Source: Microbacterium sp. (GTDB lineage Bacteria; Actinomycetota; Actinomycetes; Actinomycetales; Microbacteriaceae). From it: a stretch of 64,000 nt of DNA. The notes beneath the pieces are model-generated. The model saw nothing but the letters and a program-made list of their open reading frames with translations. It did no database searches and was not told where the DNA came from. Of this stretch, positions 8,455-16,742 are shown piece after piece. Numbering within the stretch: the first letter of the stretch is position 1; every line of letters begins with the position of its first letter. The position numbers and the translations under genes are program-made. The stretch is from assembly GCA_019510305.1 (NCBI GenBank), contig JAEKKN010000021.1, forward strand, positions 124,001 to 188,000, in the 5' to 3' direction.

Positions 8455-8484
8455 ACGATAGGGGAGGCTGGCTGGCGGTGTCAA
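8455..8484 (-). promoter_or_regulatory. Sigma-70 type promoter for the small ORF/rtcB transcript
   Basis: On the minus strand TTGACA (8484-8479) and TATCGT (8460-8455) are separated by 18 bases. The -35 box overlaps the TGA stop of the upstream VOC gene. Predicted transcription starts near 8448, giving about 40 bases of leader before the small ORF. Confidence 0.75.
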
Positions 8485-8885
8485 GACTCCCGCGGCGGGT
8501 TGTACATGAACTCGAGACGGATGCCGTTGTCGTCCTCGACGAACGACGCGTAGTAGCGCTCGTTGAACCTCGGGAAGAGCTTCGGCTCGCGCACGACGGT
8601 CCAGCCCGCGCCCACCGCCACGGCATGAAGACGATCGACCTCCTCAGGGGAGTCGATCGAGAAGGCGAGGTGCTGCCAGCCGACGCGGCCGTGCACGTGC
8701 GGCCCGGTGCTCTCCTCGAGGGGCGCGAAGATGATGATCTCGGTGTCGTCGCCGTGGTGCCACGAGATCCCGCCCTCCTCCTCGGTGCCGAGCTCGTAGC
8801 CCAACGCCGTCAGCACGGGGTGGAACTGGGCGCGGCCGCGCGCGACGTCGGCGACGGTGATGCCCAGATGATCGACGAGTGCCAT
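8481..8885 (-). CDS. VOC family protein, twin of the 6536-6928 gene
   Basis: About 134 residues of the glyoxalase fold, starting MALVDHLGITVADVARG and ending FVEDDNGIRLEFMYNPP. It keeps the same putative metal-binding positions as its twin, and has GAGACT 6 bases before the ATG. Middle regions differ more between the two (GGISWHHGDDTEI here, EDLAYWRKDDEPEV in the twin), so substrates may have diverged. It lies immediately upstream of the promoter driving the small ORF and rtcB, so rtcB is bracketed by the pair. Function unknown. Confidence 0.8.
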   Translation of the reverse strand: MALVDHLGITVADVARGRAQFHPVLTALGYELGTEEEGGISWHHGDDTEIIIFAPLEESTGPHVHGRVGWQHLAFSIDSPEEVDRLHAVAVGAGWTVVREPKLFPRFNERYYASFVEDDNGIRLEFMYNPPRES

Positions 8886-9024
8886 GCATCCAGTCTCGCG
8901 GATGCTGCGGTCGATGCGCGAACCGTCGCCGAGAGCACATGATGTCGCCGGGCGCACGGGATCCGCGCGTTGACCGGCCGTGCACTCGACGGGATGCCGT
9001 GCACTCGCCGCACTACTGCGCAGG

Positions 9025-9774
9025 TCAGTGCGGGGCGTGGTACTCGGCCTCGCCGCGCTTCCAGTAGCCCTTCACGACGGCGCGCGAGGTGTCGACGTCC
9101 CAGCGCTCGAGCAGGGCGCGGCCGGGCTTGACGATCGACTGCTCGGCGGCGATGAACACGAACGGGTCGGCGCCGGCATCCGCTTCGGTGAGCGCGTCGA
9201 GGCGTGCGATCAGCGCCGAGCCGGCAGCTGCGCTGCCACGGTGCACCCACTCGACGTCCACAGGGGCGTCGATGTCCACCTGGTGGTCGGCGTCGACCGT
9301 CTCGACGAGGATGCGGGCAGGAGAGCCCGTGGGGATCAGGGCGGCGAAGCGCCGGATCGCGGGAATGGCCGTCTCATCGCCCGCGAGCAGCCACGATCCG
9401 GGCGTTCCTTCGAGCACGGCCGAACCCCGTGGCCCGCCGACGCCGATGGATGAGCCCAAGGGAGCAGTCGCCGCCCAGCGGGCCGCGACCCCTTCATCTC
9501 CATGCACCGCGAACTCGACGTCGAGCCAGTCGTCTCCCCAGGCGAGAGGCGTGTACTCGCGGCTCGGGGACGCGCGCACCTCCTCGACAGAGCCGACGGG
9601 GCCCGCCGGGAAGAACAGCCGCATGTGATCGTCCGAGCCCAGGGAGTCGAACCCGGCCAGATCGCTGCCGGTCAGGCGCACCCGCACGAAATCGGGGGCG
9701 AGCCAGTCGCGAGAGGCCAGGGTGACGATGCGGAAGCGCAGCTCGAGGCCACGACGCTCAAGGGAGAAGCTCAT
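9025..9774 (-). CDS. Siderophore-interacting protein (ViuB/SIP-type flavin reductase)
   Basis: A 249-residue FAD-dependent ferric-siderophore reductase. The FAD-binding R-x-Y-T element is SREYTPL (about residues 72-78), followed by the NAD(P)H-binding lobe with SWLLAGDETAIPAI (about 127-140) and the conserved C-terminal KGYWKRGEAEYH. Family members release iron from siderophores in the cytosol by reduction. Start at 9774 has TAGCCT exactly 6 bases upstream, a leaderless arrangement. No siderophore uptake genes are adjacent, so it may serve an importer elsewhere. Confidence 0.9.
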   Translation of the reverse strand: MSFSLERRGLELRFRIVTLASRDWLAPDFVRVRLTGSDLAGFDSLGSDDHMRLFFPAGPVGSVEEVRASPSREYTPLAWGDDWLDVEFAVHGDEGVAARWAATAPLGSSIGVGGPRGSAVLEGTPGSWLLAGDETAIPAIRRFAALIPTGSPARILVETVDADHQVDIDAPVDVEWVHRGSAAAGSALIARLDALTEADAGADPFVFIAAEQSIVKPGRALLERWDVDTSRAVVKGYWKRGEAEYHAPH

Positions 9775-9808
9775 GAGGCGAGGCTATCCCGGCCAGCCAT
9801 GCGGCGGC

Positions 9809-10015
9809 TCAGAGTTCGATGCCGTTGTCCTCGTCGTTCACGCCCTCATGGTGCCCACGGCGGGATTCGAAGCCGAGGAACCATCCGAACCAGACGATCA
9901 CGGCGAGCAGCACGCCCAGCCACACGTTCTCGAAGATCAGTCCGATGATGACGCCGAGCACGAGGAGCCCGGCGGAGACGGCGACGCGGATGCCGGTGCG
10001 CGGAGCGGTGTTCAT
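9809..10015 (-). CDS. Small two-helix membrane protein
   Basis: A 68-residue protein with two hydrophobic stretches (about residues 10-27 and 30-47) and an acidic, hydrophilic C-terminus ending NDEDNGIEL. It has no recognisable domain; comparable small membrane proteins are common in Microbacteriaceae. The start at 10015 has TAGGCT 7 bases upstream, the leaderless arrangement. Independent from its neighbours by spacing. Confidence 0.6.
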   Translation of the reverse strand: MNTAPRTGIRVAVSAGLLVLGVIIGLIFENVWLGVLLAVIVWFGWFLGFESRRGHHEGVNDEDNGIEL

Positions 10016-10034
10016 GAGATTCAGCCTAGGGGTC

Positions 10035-10991
10035 TCACCGTCGCCGGTGATCCTCGGGTGCGAGACGCGGACCGCGGCGCGGTTCGCGCATGCCGCTCGC
10101 GAGGATCAGCCGGATCACCCGCTGGCGCTGCCCGGCCCAGGGCGCGAGCAGCTCGAGCATGCCGTCGTCATCGGTGCGCGCGCCGGCGAGGGCGTAGCCC
10201 ACCTCGTGGGCGAGGTGATAGTCGCCGATGCTCACGGCATCGGCGTCGCCGAGAGCCCGGATGCGGGTCTCGGCGGATGTCCAGATGCCGATGCCGGGAA
10301 GGCTCGTCAGAACCCTGTCGCGGGCCGGGCCGTCGGGTGCAGCCAGCAGGGCGCGCTCGATGCTCGCCCCTCTCTCGGCCGATCGTGAGATCGTCTTCGA
10401 CTGCGAAGGCTCCACTCCTGCTCGATGCCACGCCCACGAGGGAATGCTCCGCCACACGGCGGGGGGCGGAGCTGCGAACATAGGCCGGGGCGTCGGCCCC
10501 GGTGCGCGCTCGCCGAAACGTGAGACGAGATGCCGCCACGCGCCGAAGGCCTGCAGGCCCGTGACCTTCTGCTCGATGATCGCGCAGGCGAGCGCGTCGA
10601 AGACCTGCCCCGTCCTGGTCAGCCGCAGCGAGGGGTGCCTGCGGGCGGAGTCGGCGATCACCGGATGCAGCGAGGCGTCGAAGCCGTCGTCATCGTCGCT
10701 CGCTCCGCAGAGATCGGGCACGGTGTCGAGCGCATGAGACGCACCGACTCCCCACGCCGTCGCCCTGATCTCGCCCGAGGACTCGCGCAGGGCCAGGGTC
10801 GCCACGCCAGAGGGCGTCCGTACCGCGCGCCAGAGCACCGGTCCGTCGATCACGGTCGTCGGATCGTTCGGACCGCGGCGCAGCACGCCGACCGTACGCA
10901 GCAGGTCGACCGGTCTCGCAGGGCGGTAGACCGACTGGAGCGGGGCAGCGGATGCCACAGCATCCGATTTCGCACCCGCCGTCAACGTCAT
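10035..10991 (-). CDS. DNA-3-methyladenine glycosylase-like protein (AlkA/HhH-GPD)
   Basis: A 318-residue base-excision repair glycosylase-like protein. The N-terminal half resembles the AlkA beta domain (RPVDLLRTVGVLRRGPNDPT); the C-terminal half contains the helix-hairpin-helix LTSLPGIGIWTSAETRI and the catalytic-aspartate segment DADAVSIGDYHLAHEVG. The family removes alkylated bases from DNA. The aspartate in GDYHL is the expected catalytic residue. Start at 10991 has TAGGGT 6 bases upstream. Substrate specificity cannot be told from sequence. Confidence 0.85.
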   Translation of the reverse strand: MTLTAGAKSDAVASAAPLQSVYRPARPVDLLRTVGVLRRGPNDPTTVIDGPVLWRAVRTPSGVATLALRESSGEIRATAWGVGASHALDTVPDLCGASDDDDGFDASLHPVIADSARRHPSLRLTRTGQVFDALACAIIEQKVTGLQAFGAWRHLVSRFGERAPGPTPRPMFAAPPPAVWRSIPSWAWHRAGVEPSQSKTISRSAERGASIERALLAAPDGPARDRVLTSLPGIGIWTSAETRIRALGDADAVSIGDYHLAHEVGYALAGARTDDDGMLELLAPWAGQRQRVIRLILASGMREPRRGPRLAPEDHRRR

Positions 10992-11049
10992 GCGAACACC
11001 CTACGCGGCGCTGCCGACGTCGAGATGAGAGCCGCGTGCGGCAGTCGGG

Positions 11050-11745
11050 TCAGAAGCGGTCGGGCGAGGGGGTGCCGTGGCCGTAGCGGATGACGACGTC
11101 GGCGTGACGGTCGAAGCGGTAGCCGATTCCACGGACGGTGCGCACGATGTCCTCGTAGCGGCCGAGCTTGGCGCGCAGGCGACGCACGTGCACGTCGATG
11201 GTGCGCTCGCCGGGAGTCTCGTCGTCCTGCGCCTGCCACAGCGCCGAGACGAGCTCGCTGCGCTCGATGGTGCGGCCCTCGCGGAGGACCAGGTACTGCA
11301 GCAGCTCGAACTCCTTGTAGGTGAACGCGGCGGATTCGCCGTCGATCAGCACGCGCTTGCGCGAGATGTCGACGACCACGCCGCCTTCTTCGTCGGTGGT
11401 CTCCTCTTCGGCTGCGGCCTTGGTGCGGGCGATCGCACCCGGCTCTTGCAGGGCGAGGCGGACGACGTCGAGGTCGCGGCCTCCGGAGCCGTGCGGTGCG
11501 AGCGCCACGGTGGCGTGGGTCTCGGCGCCGGGGGCGAGTTCTGCGAGCGTGCGACGAAGCGCGTCGACGAGGAGGGGGAGGCTCACTCCGGCCTCAGCCG
11601 CCTTGATCTCGTCGAGTCCGACGTAGAGGGCGAAGCCGCGCGGTGAGCGGACGGCGGGCAGGTCTGCGGCGAGCTGCGCGGCGGAAGAGGCCGACTGGCG
11701 GACGGCGGTGGCGGCGGGACGCTCGAGAAGGGCAGTGTTCGACAT
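11050..11745 (-). CDS. Winged-helix DNA-binding protein without receiver domain
   Basis: A 231-residue protein. Residues about 130-220 form an OmpR/PhoB-type winged helix (FTYKEFELLQYLVLREG, then RTIDVHVRRLRAKLGRY and TVRGIGYRFD). The first 120 residues are not a receiver domain: no phosphorylatable aspartate or lysine pattern, but a different module starting after RSPRGFALYVGLDEIKAAEAG. So it is a transcription regulator probably controlled by something other than phosphorylation. It has an unusually long leader of about 250 bases that holds a cysteine-rich ORF. Targets unknown. Confidence 0.85.
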   Translation of the reverse strand: MSNTALLERPAATAVRQSASSAAQLAADLPAVRSPRGFALYVGLDEIKAAEAGVSLPLLVDALRRTLAELAPGAETHATVALAPHGSGGRDLDVVRLALQEPGAIARTKAAAEEETTDEEGGVVVDISRKRVLIDGESAAFTYKEFELLQYLVLREGRTIERSELVSALWQAQDDETPGERTIDVHVRRLRAKLGRYEDIVRTVRGIGYRFDRHADVVIRYGHGTPSPDRF

Positions 11746-11895
11746 GATGATGAGTCCTCGGGGACGTGAGCCGATGCGGCTCTGATGCGTTGCATGAATG
11801 ACCGGGCGGAGCCGGAGAGATCGAGCAAGGGTGGGTGCTCGGAGACCCTGCCCCGCAGATCGCGAGGGGTCAGGTCAGGCGGGGTGGCTGTTCGT
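11746..11895 (-). promoter_or_regulatory. Leader between cysteine-rich ORF and winged-helix gene
   Basis: About 150 bases without a gene. On the minus strand it can form several GC hairpins: CCCCGC with GCGGGG, CGAGCA with TGCTCG, and AGCCG with CGGCT close to the start codon. Such an arrangement between a leader ORF and a gene fits transcriptional or translational attenuation. No T-run is present. On the plus strand I see nothing but the short promoter of the GNAT gene further right (12061-12066). Confidence 0.4.
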
Positions 11896-11997
11896 TCAGC
11901 GACACATTCGGCAACACATGCCAACGCGACCGGGCATCATCATCCCGGCAGTCCTGTTCGCCTCCTGGGCGGACAAAGGGCGTGCGTTGGTGGTCAT
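11896..11997 (-). CDS. Leaderless 33-residue cysteine-rich leader ORF
   Basis: Begins MTTNARPLSAQEANRTAG and ends GMCCRMCR before TGA at 11896-11898; three cysteines lie in the last six residues. The ATG starts exactly 7 bases after the CATAAT box of a strong promoter, so the mRNA should be leaderless. Leaderless ORFs ending in cysteine runs are known in mycobacteria as cysteine-responsive attenuators. Placement 150 bases before the winged-helix gene on the same strand fits that class. Function is an inference; nothing else here marks it as a stable protein. Confidence 0.55.
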   Translation of the reverse strand: MTTNARPLSAQEANRTAGMMMPGRVGMCCRMCR

Positions 11998-12003
11998 GGG
12001 GGG

Positions 12004-12033
12004 ATTATGTCTGAAGAAGTCACCGCGTGTCAA
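12004..12033 (-). promoter_or_regulatory. Strong promoter for the cysteine-rich ORF/winged-helix transcript
   Basis: On the minus strand TTGACA (12033-12028) and CATAAT (12009-12004) are 18 bases apart. Predicted initiation falls on the A of the small ORF's ATG (11997). The promoter overlaps the upstream region of the divergent GNAT gene at 12074. Confidence 0.8.
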
Positions 12034-12073
12034 AACGACCCTCGCCCCACCCGGCCGGCGTAACGTTGCCGGA

Positions 12074-12382
12074 ATGACCACCGAGAGTGCGATAAAGGGT
12101 TTCATCTTCACGGACGAGAAGGATGCCTCCCGCTACACCCTGATGCATGACGGGCAGCTCGTGAGCGTGCTCGACTATCGTGACGACGGTCGGACGATCT
12201 CGCTCACGAGAGCCTTCACGATCCCGACTTTCCGCGGGAGGGGCTACGCGGCGAAGGTTGTCGAGAGGGCTGTCGCCGACCTCGAGACCCGCGGCGATCG
12301 GCATGTGGTCCCGGTCTGCTGGTACGTCGCGGACTGGTTCGACGCGCACCCGGAGCACGCTTCACTTCTGCGTACACGATGA
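12074..12382 (+). CDS. GNAT-type N-acetyltransferase, small CG subgroup
   Basis: A 102-residue protein with the acetyl-CoA loop region TFRGRGYAAKVVERAVADL (the 'G.G.A..L' motif) and the C-terminal VPVCWYVADWFDAHPE. This layout matches the short YjdJ-like 'Acetyltransf_CG' subgroup; substrate unknown. The ATG has TAACGT 7 bases upstream and no ribosome site, so it is probably leaderless. Divergent from the winged-helix leader ORF, sharing a roughly 75-base promoter region. Confidence 0.75.
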   Translation: MTTESAIKGFIFTDEKDASRYTLMHDGQLVSVLDYRDDGRTISLTRAFTIPTFRGRGYAAKVVERAVADLETRGDRHVVPVCWYVADWFDAHPEHASLLRTR

Positions 12383-12493
12383 TCTGAACTCTGTGACACC
12401 GTGTTACGGAGGCGGCACCGTCCCTCTGCCGGTTCGTGCCCTCGAGCGGCACGCCTCAGAGGGAATGTCCGAGGCCGTCCGTAGCGTGTGAGT

Positions 12494-13663
12494 ATGCGAA
12501 TCCTGCACACCTCCGACTGGCACATCGGCCGCACGTTCCATGGCAGCTCGACCATGGATGCGCTGGCCGAGGTGCTGGGCGCGCTCACGGTGCAGGTGCG
12601 CGACCACGAGGTCGACGTCGTGATCGTCGCGGGCGACGTCTTCGACTCCGCGACGCCCGCGGGGCCGGCGTACACGCTCCTCAGCGACACTCTTCTCGCT
12701 CTCGCCGATTCCGGGGCTCGGGTCATCGTGACAAGCGGCAATCACGATTCCGCCGCACGCCTCGGTTTCCAGGCGCGGCTGCTGCGCGACGGCATCCACG
12801 TGCTGACCGATCCGCTCGCCATCGGCGCACCGGTGACGGTGGCGGATGCTGACGGCCCGGTGCACTTCTTCGGCATCCCGTATCTCGAGCCGGCCATCGT
12901 CCGACAGCACTTCCCTGCCGCCGGAGAAGGAGGCGCCGAGCTTCGCACCCAGGCCCAGACCATGGCGCACGCGATGAGCCTCGTGCGGGCCGGGATGGCC
13001 GAGCACGAAGGGCGTTCGGTCGCGATCGCGCACTGCTTCGCCGCGGGCGTCGATGCGACGGTCGGGCTTGAGCGCGAAGTGCGCCAGGGCGGTCTCGACA
13101 TGGTCCCGCTCGAGGTCTTCGACGGGCCCGACTATGTGGCGCTCGGGCACATCCACGGTCGGCAGCAGCTCAGCGAGCGGGTGCGCTACGCGGGTGCGCC
13201 CCTGCACTACAGCTTCGGCGAGCAGGACAAGCCGCGCGGATCCTGGCTCATCGACCTCGATGCCGATGGGCTCGCGAACGTCGCCTGGCTCGCGCTGCCG
13301 GTGCCGCGTGCACTCGTCACCCTCACCGGAACGCTCGACGACATCCTGTCGGCCGACAACGTGGCCGCGCATGCAGAGCACTGGGTGTGCGCGGTCTACA
13401 CCGACCCGCTGCCGCAGGCCGAGCCGATGCGCCGGCTGCGTGAGCGCTTCCCATACTGCGCGATGGTGCAGCACCAGCCCGCTGTGACCGGAGCAGCCGA
13501 GGTGCGCACGTACTCCGAGCGCCTGCGCACCGCGGTCACCGACACCGACCGCATCGAGGCGTTCCTCGAGCACGTGCGCGCGGGGCAGGGAGCGAGCGAA
13601 CGCGAGCGGGTGCTGATCCGCGAGGTGCTCGACGACCGGGTGCGGGCCGAGGCCCTCGTATGA
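12494..13663 (+). CDS. sbcD: Exonuclease SbcD, nuclease subunit
   Basis: About 389 residues; the Mre11-type Mn-dependent nuclease partner of SbcC. Calcineurin-fold motifs are TSDWHIG (start), AGDVFDS, TSGNHDS and GHIHGR, giving all metal ligands. The complex cuts hairpins and blocked DNA ends. ATG 12494 is chosen over the in-frame GTG 12488 because TAGCGT (12482-12487) stands 6 bases before the ATG, so the transcript should begin at it. It is followed after 16 bases by sbcC. Confidence 0.95.
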   Translation: MRILHTSDWHIGRTFHGSSTMDALAEVLGALTVQVRDHEVDVVIVAGDVFDSATPAGPAYTLLSDTLLALADSGARVIVTSGNHDSAARLGFQARLLRDGIHVLTDPLAIGAPVTVADADGPVHFFGIPYLEPAIVRQHFPAAGEGGAELRTQAQTMAHAMSLVRAGMAEHEGRSVAIAHCFAAGVDATVGLEREVRQGGLDMVPLEVFDGPDYVALGHIHGRQQLSERVRYAGAPLHYSFGEQDKPRGSWLIDLDADGLANVAWLALPVPRALVTLTGTLDDILSADNVAAHAEHWVCAVYTDPLPQAEPMRRLRERFPYCAMVQHQPAVTGAAEVRTYSERLRTAVTDTDRIEAFLEHVRAGQGASERERVLIREVLDDRVRAEALV

Positions 13664-13679
13664 TCCCGAAGATGCTCTG

Positions 13680-16600
13680 ATGCGACTGCATCGCCTCGAG
13701 GTCGAGGGGTTCGGCCCGTTCCGAGCGCGCCAGGTCGTGGACTTCGACGCCTTCGCCGACGATGGGATCTTCTTGATCGCCGGGCGCACGGGCGCGGGCA
13801 AGTCGAGCATCCTCGATGCGGTGTGTTTCGGCCTGTACGGCGGTGTGCCGCGATACGACGGCGGCGAGAAGCGGGTGCGCTCCGACCACAGCGACCCCGA
13901 CGAGATCTCGGAGGTCGTCGTCGAGTTCAGCACACCGGCGGGGAGGTTCCGGGTGACCCGGTCACCGGAGTATCTGCGACCGGCCAAGCGCGGCGGAGGC
14001 ATGACGAAGCAGGCGGCGGGGGTCGCACTCGACGAGTGGACGGATGCCGGATGGATCGGCCGAGCCGCCCGCGCCGTCGATGTCGGGAACGAACTCGACG
14101 AGATCCTTCAGCTCAGTCGCGAGCAGTTCCTGCAGGTCATACTCCTCGCGCAGAACCGGTTCTCGGAATTCCTGCTCGCGAACAGCAAAGATCGACAGGC
14201 ACTGCTGCGGCGCCTGTTCGGAACCGAGCGGTTCGACGACGTGCAGGCTCGTTTCGACGCTCGGCGGCGGGCTGCGGAGCAGGCTCTGGGCACCCGGCTC
14301 GCGACAGTGGCCGCGCGGGTCGAGGAGGCCGAGCGTCTGGCCACGGATGCACAGCTGTGGGGTGACGCGGGTGTCGGCCCTGCGGAGGCGGAGGGTGCGG
14401 TCGCGCCCGAATCCGCGAGCGGAGCGCGAGCCACCGCAGCTGCGCGGATCGATGCGACGACCGAGGAGCGGCTCGACGATCTCCGCCGTGCCCGGTCCCG
14501 CGCCGAGTACCGCAGCGAGCGGCGCGCGGCCGATCGTGAAGATGCCGAGGCGCGACTGGCGGCGGCGGACGCCGCATTGTCGGCCTTGCGCGAAGACCGG
14601 CGCGCGCAAGCTGAACGCGATCGGGCCCGCCTCGCGCTCACGCGGCTCGAGGGCGAGGCCACGGAGATCTCAGCGGTCGCTGTCGAGCTCCGTGAGGCTC
14701 GGTCGGCTGAGGCTCTGCGAGCCACGATCATCGCGGCGACGAAGGCCGGCGCATCGCTCGAAGCCGCGGTCGAGCTCGAGCGGGGGGCACGGATCGCGTG
14801 GGAGTCATTCGACGGCGCCGAGCTGTCGCCGACGGATGCCGAAGACGAAGCAGCGGCGATGCGCGCCTGGGTGGGGGAGCGCATCAAAGCGATGGGGTCG
14901 TGGGGGCGCGCAGCCGAACTCGAACGAGGCGCTGCCGCTCTCGCCGCCGAACTGCAGGCGTCCCAGGATCGGGTGGCGGCGGCATCCGCTCGCATCGAGG
15001 CCGGTGCCGCTGAGCGAGCGACTCTGCCCGAGCGGGTGGCGGCCGTGACGACCGCACGCGACGACGCACGGCGCACGGCCGACCGTGCAGCCGACCTCGC
15101 TCGAGTCCGCGACCTCGCGGCCGGGCGGGTGGCGGCGGCTCGAGAGGTCGTGCGGTTGAGCGCGGAGCACGAGGTCGCAGAGCAGTCACTGGCCGACGCC
15201 AGCGCAGCGCTCGCCGCGGAGCAGGCTGCTCTCGCCGGATTGCGCAGGCGCCGCCTCGATGGCTTCGCGGGTGAACTGGCGTCGACTCTCGTCGACGGCG
15301 AGCCCTGCCCGGTCTGCGGCTCGGCGGAGCATCCCGCACCGGCGACGCACAGCGATCCCGTCTCCGCCGAAGACATCGACGAGGCCGAACGCGTGCGCGA
15401 CGACGCGGCAGAGCGCGAGCGCGCGGCGGCAGAGACTTCATCGGCACTGCGCGCCGAGGCTGCCGCCGCGGCCTCCCGGGCCGATGGGCGCACAGTCGAC
15501 ACCGCCGAGACCGAACTGGCGGCTGCGACGGAAGAGTACGCGAAGAGCGTCACCGCAGCGGACGCACTCGCCCGACTCGACGAGGAGCTCGCCGAGCTTC
15601 GCGCACGCCTCGAGCACCTCGAGGGACAGCGTGCGGCAGATGACGCGGAATCCGCGTCGGCCCGAGAGCAGCTCGCACTGCTGCAGCAGCGCAGCACGGA
15701 CGCTGCGACGCAGATCGATGACGCTCGAGGCGAGTTCGCCACCGTGGCTGAACGGATCGCCGACACCGAGGTGCGGGTCGATGCAGCTCGCCGGCTGGCC
15801 GGGGCGATCGAGGACCGTCAGCGCCGTGCGCTGGCCGCCGTCGACGCCCACGAAGAGCAGCAGGCCGCGCTTGAGGCGTCGGACTTCACCGAGGTGGAGG
15901 AGGTCGAGCAGGCGTTGCGATCGCCGGCGGAGCAGGATGCGCTGCAGCGTCGGATCGACGAGCATGCCGCTCAGCTCGGCAAGGAGAAGGCGACGCTGCT
16001 GGAGCTCGAACTGCTCACTCTGCCCGAGGAGCCCATCGACCTCGCTCCGGCCGAACAGGCGGCGTCGAGCTCCCGTGCGAGCTGGATCTCCGCGGTCGAC
16101 GTGGCCGCGAAGGCCGAGAACGCGGCGCTGCAACTGACCGGACTCATCGAGTCGGCGACCGCCGAGCACGCGGCGACCGCGGAAGACGCTGCCGAGTTCG
16201 AGGTGTTGCGCGGCCTCGCCGACACGATCGCGGGCCGCGGTTCGAACACGCACAAGATGACTCTCGAGACCTTCGTGCTCGCCGCCGAACTCGAAGAGAT
16301 CGTGCAGGCCGCGAACCGACGGCTGCACGACATGTCGACCGGTCGCTACCAGTTGAAGCACTCCGACGCGCTGGCCGCGCGCGGCGCGGCATCCGGGCTG
16401 GGCATCGTCGTCTACGACGCTTTCACTGGGCAGAGCCGTCCCGCCCAATCGCTCTCGGGCGGCGAGACGTTCCTGAGCTCCCTCGCCCTCGCCCTCGGAC
16501 TCGCAGAGGTCGTGACGTCAAGAGCGGGGGGCATCCGCCTCGACACCCTGTTCATCGATGAAGGCTTCGGGTCCCTCGACGGCGACACCCTCGAGGTCGC

Positions 16601-16742
16601 CATGCGCACACTCGACGAGCTGCGTCAGGGCGGCCGCACGGTCGGCGTGATCAGTCACGTCGAGGCGATGCAGGAGCAGATCCCTGCTCAGCTGCTGGTG
16701 CGGGCGACGCCTGAGGGGCCGAGCATCATCGAGACCCGCTGA
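13680..16742 (+). CDS. sbcC: Exonuclease SbcC, SMC-like ATPase subunit
   Basis: A 1020-residue Rad50-type ATPase. The Walker A motif is GRTGAGKSS (about residues 38-46), Q-loop LAQNRF follows near 160, the zinc hook is PCPVCGS (about 542), the signature is SLSGGETFLSS (about 922-932) and Walker B is LFIDEGFGSLD (about 957-967). Long Ala/Glu/Arg-rich segments on both sides of the hook are coiled coils. With SbcD it forms the SbcCD complex that processes DNA ends and palindromes, relevant in a genome rich in perfect palindromes. Its 3' end overlaps the converging MFS gene by 17 bases. Confidence 0.95.
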   Translation: MRLHRLEVEGFGPFRARQVVDFDAFADDGIFLIAGRTGAGKSSILDAVCFGLYGGVPRYDGGEKRVRSDHSDPDEISEVVVEFSTPAGRFRVTRSPEYLRPAKRGGGMTKQAAGVALDEWTDAGWIGRAARAVDVGNELDEILQLSREQFLQVILLAQNRFSEFLLANSKDRQALLRRLFGTERFDDVQARFDARRRAAEQALGTRLATVAARVEEAERLATDAQLWGDAGVGPAEAEGAVAPESASGARATAAARIDATTEERLDDLRRARSRAEYRSERRAADREDAEARLAAADAALSALREDRRAQAERDRARLALTRLEGEATEISAVAVELREARSAEALRATIIAATKAGASLEAAVELERGARIAWESFDGAELSPTDAEDEAAAMRAWVGERIKAMGSWGRAAELERGAAALAAELQASQDRVAAASARIEAGAAERATLPERVAAVTTARDDARRTADRAADLARVRDLAAGRVAAAREVVRLSAEHEVAEQSLADASAALAAEQAALAGLRRRRLDGFAGELASTLVDGEPCPVCGSAEHPAPATHSDPVSAEDIDEAERVRDDAAERERAAAETSSALRAEAAAAASRADGRTVDTAETELAAATEEYAKSVTAADALARLDEELAELRARLEHLEGQRAADDAESASAREQLALLQQRSTDAATQIDDARGEFATVAERIADTEVRVDAARRLAGAIEDRQRRALAAVDAHEEQQAALEASDFTEVEEVEQALRSPAEQDALQRRIDEHAAQLGKEKATLLELELLTLPEEPIDLAPAEQAASSSRASWISAVDVAAKAENAALQLTGLIESATAEHAATAEDAAEFEVLRGLADTIAGRGSNTHKMTLETFVLAAELEEIVQAANRRLHDMSTGRYQLKHSDALAARGAASGLGIVVYDAFTGQSRPAQSLSGGETFLSSLALALGLAEVVTSRAGGIRLDTLFIDEGFGSLDGDTLEVAMRTLDELRQGGRTVGVISHVEAMQEQIPAQLLVRATPEGPSIIETR

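Noticed and set aside
7049..8885. RtcB operon with archease or an RNA-cleaving toxin
   Set aside because: No archease or toxin-like protein is encoded nearby; the neighbours are VOC proteins with no known link to RNA.
12488..12493. GTG 12488 as start of sbcD
   Set aside because: TAGCGT stands 6 bases before ATG 12494 and transcription should start there, so GTG 12488 would not be transcribed.
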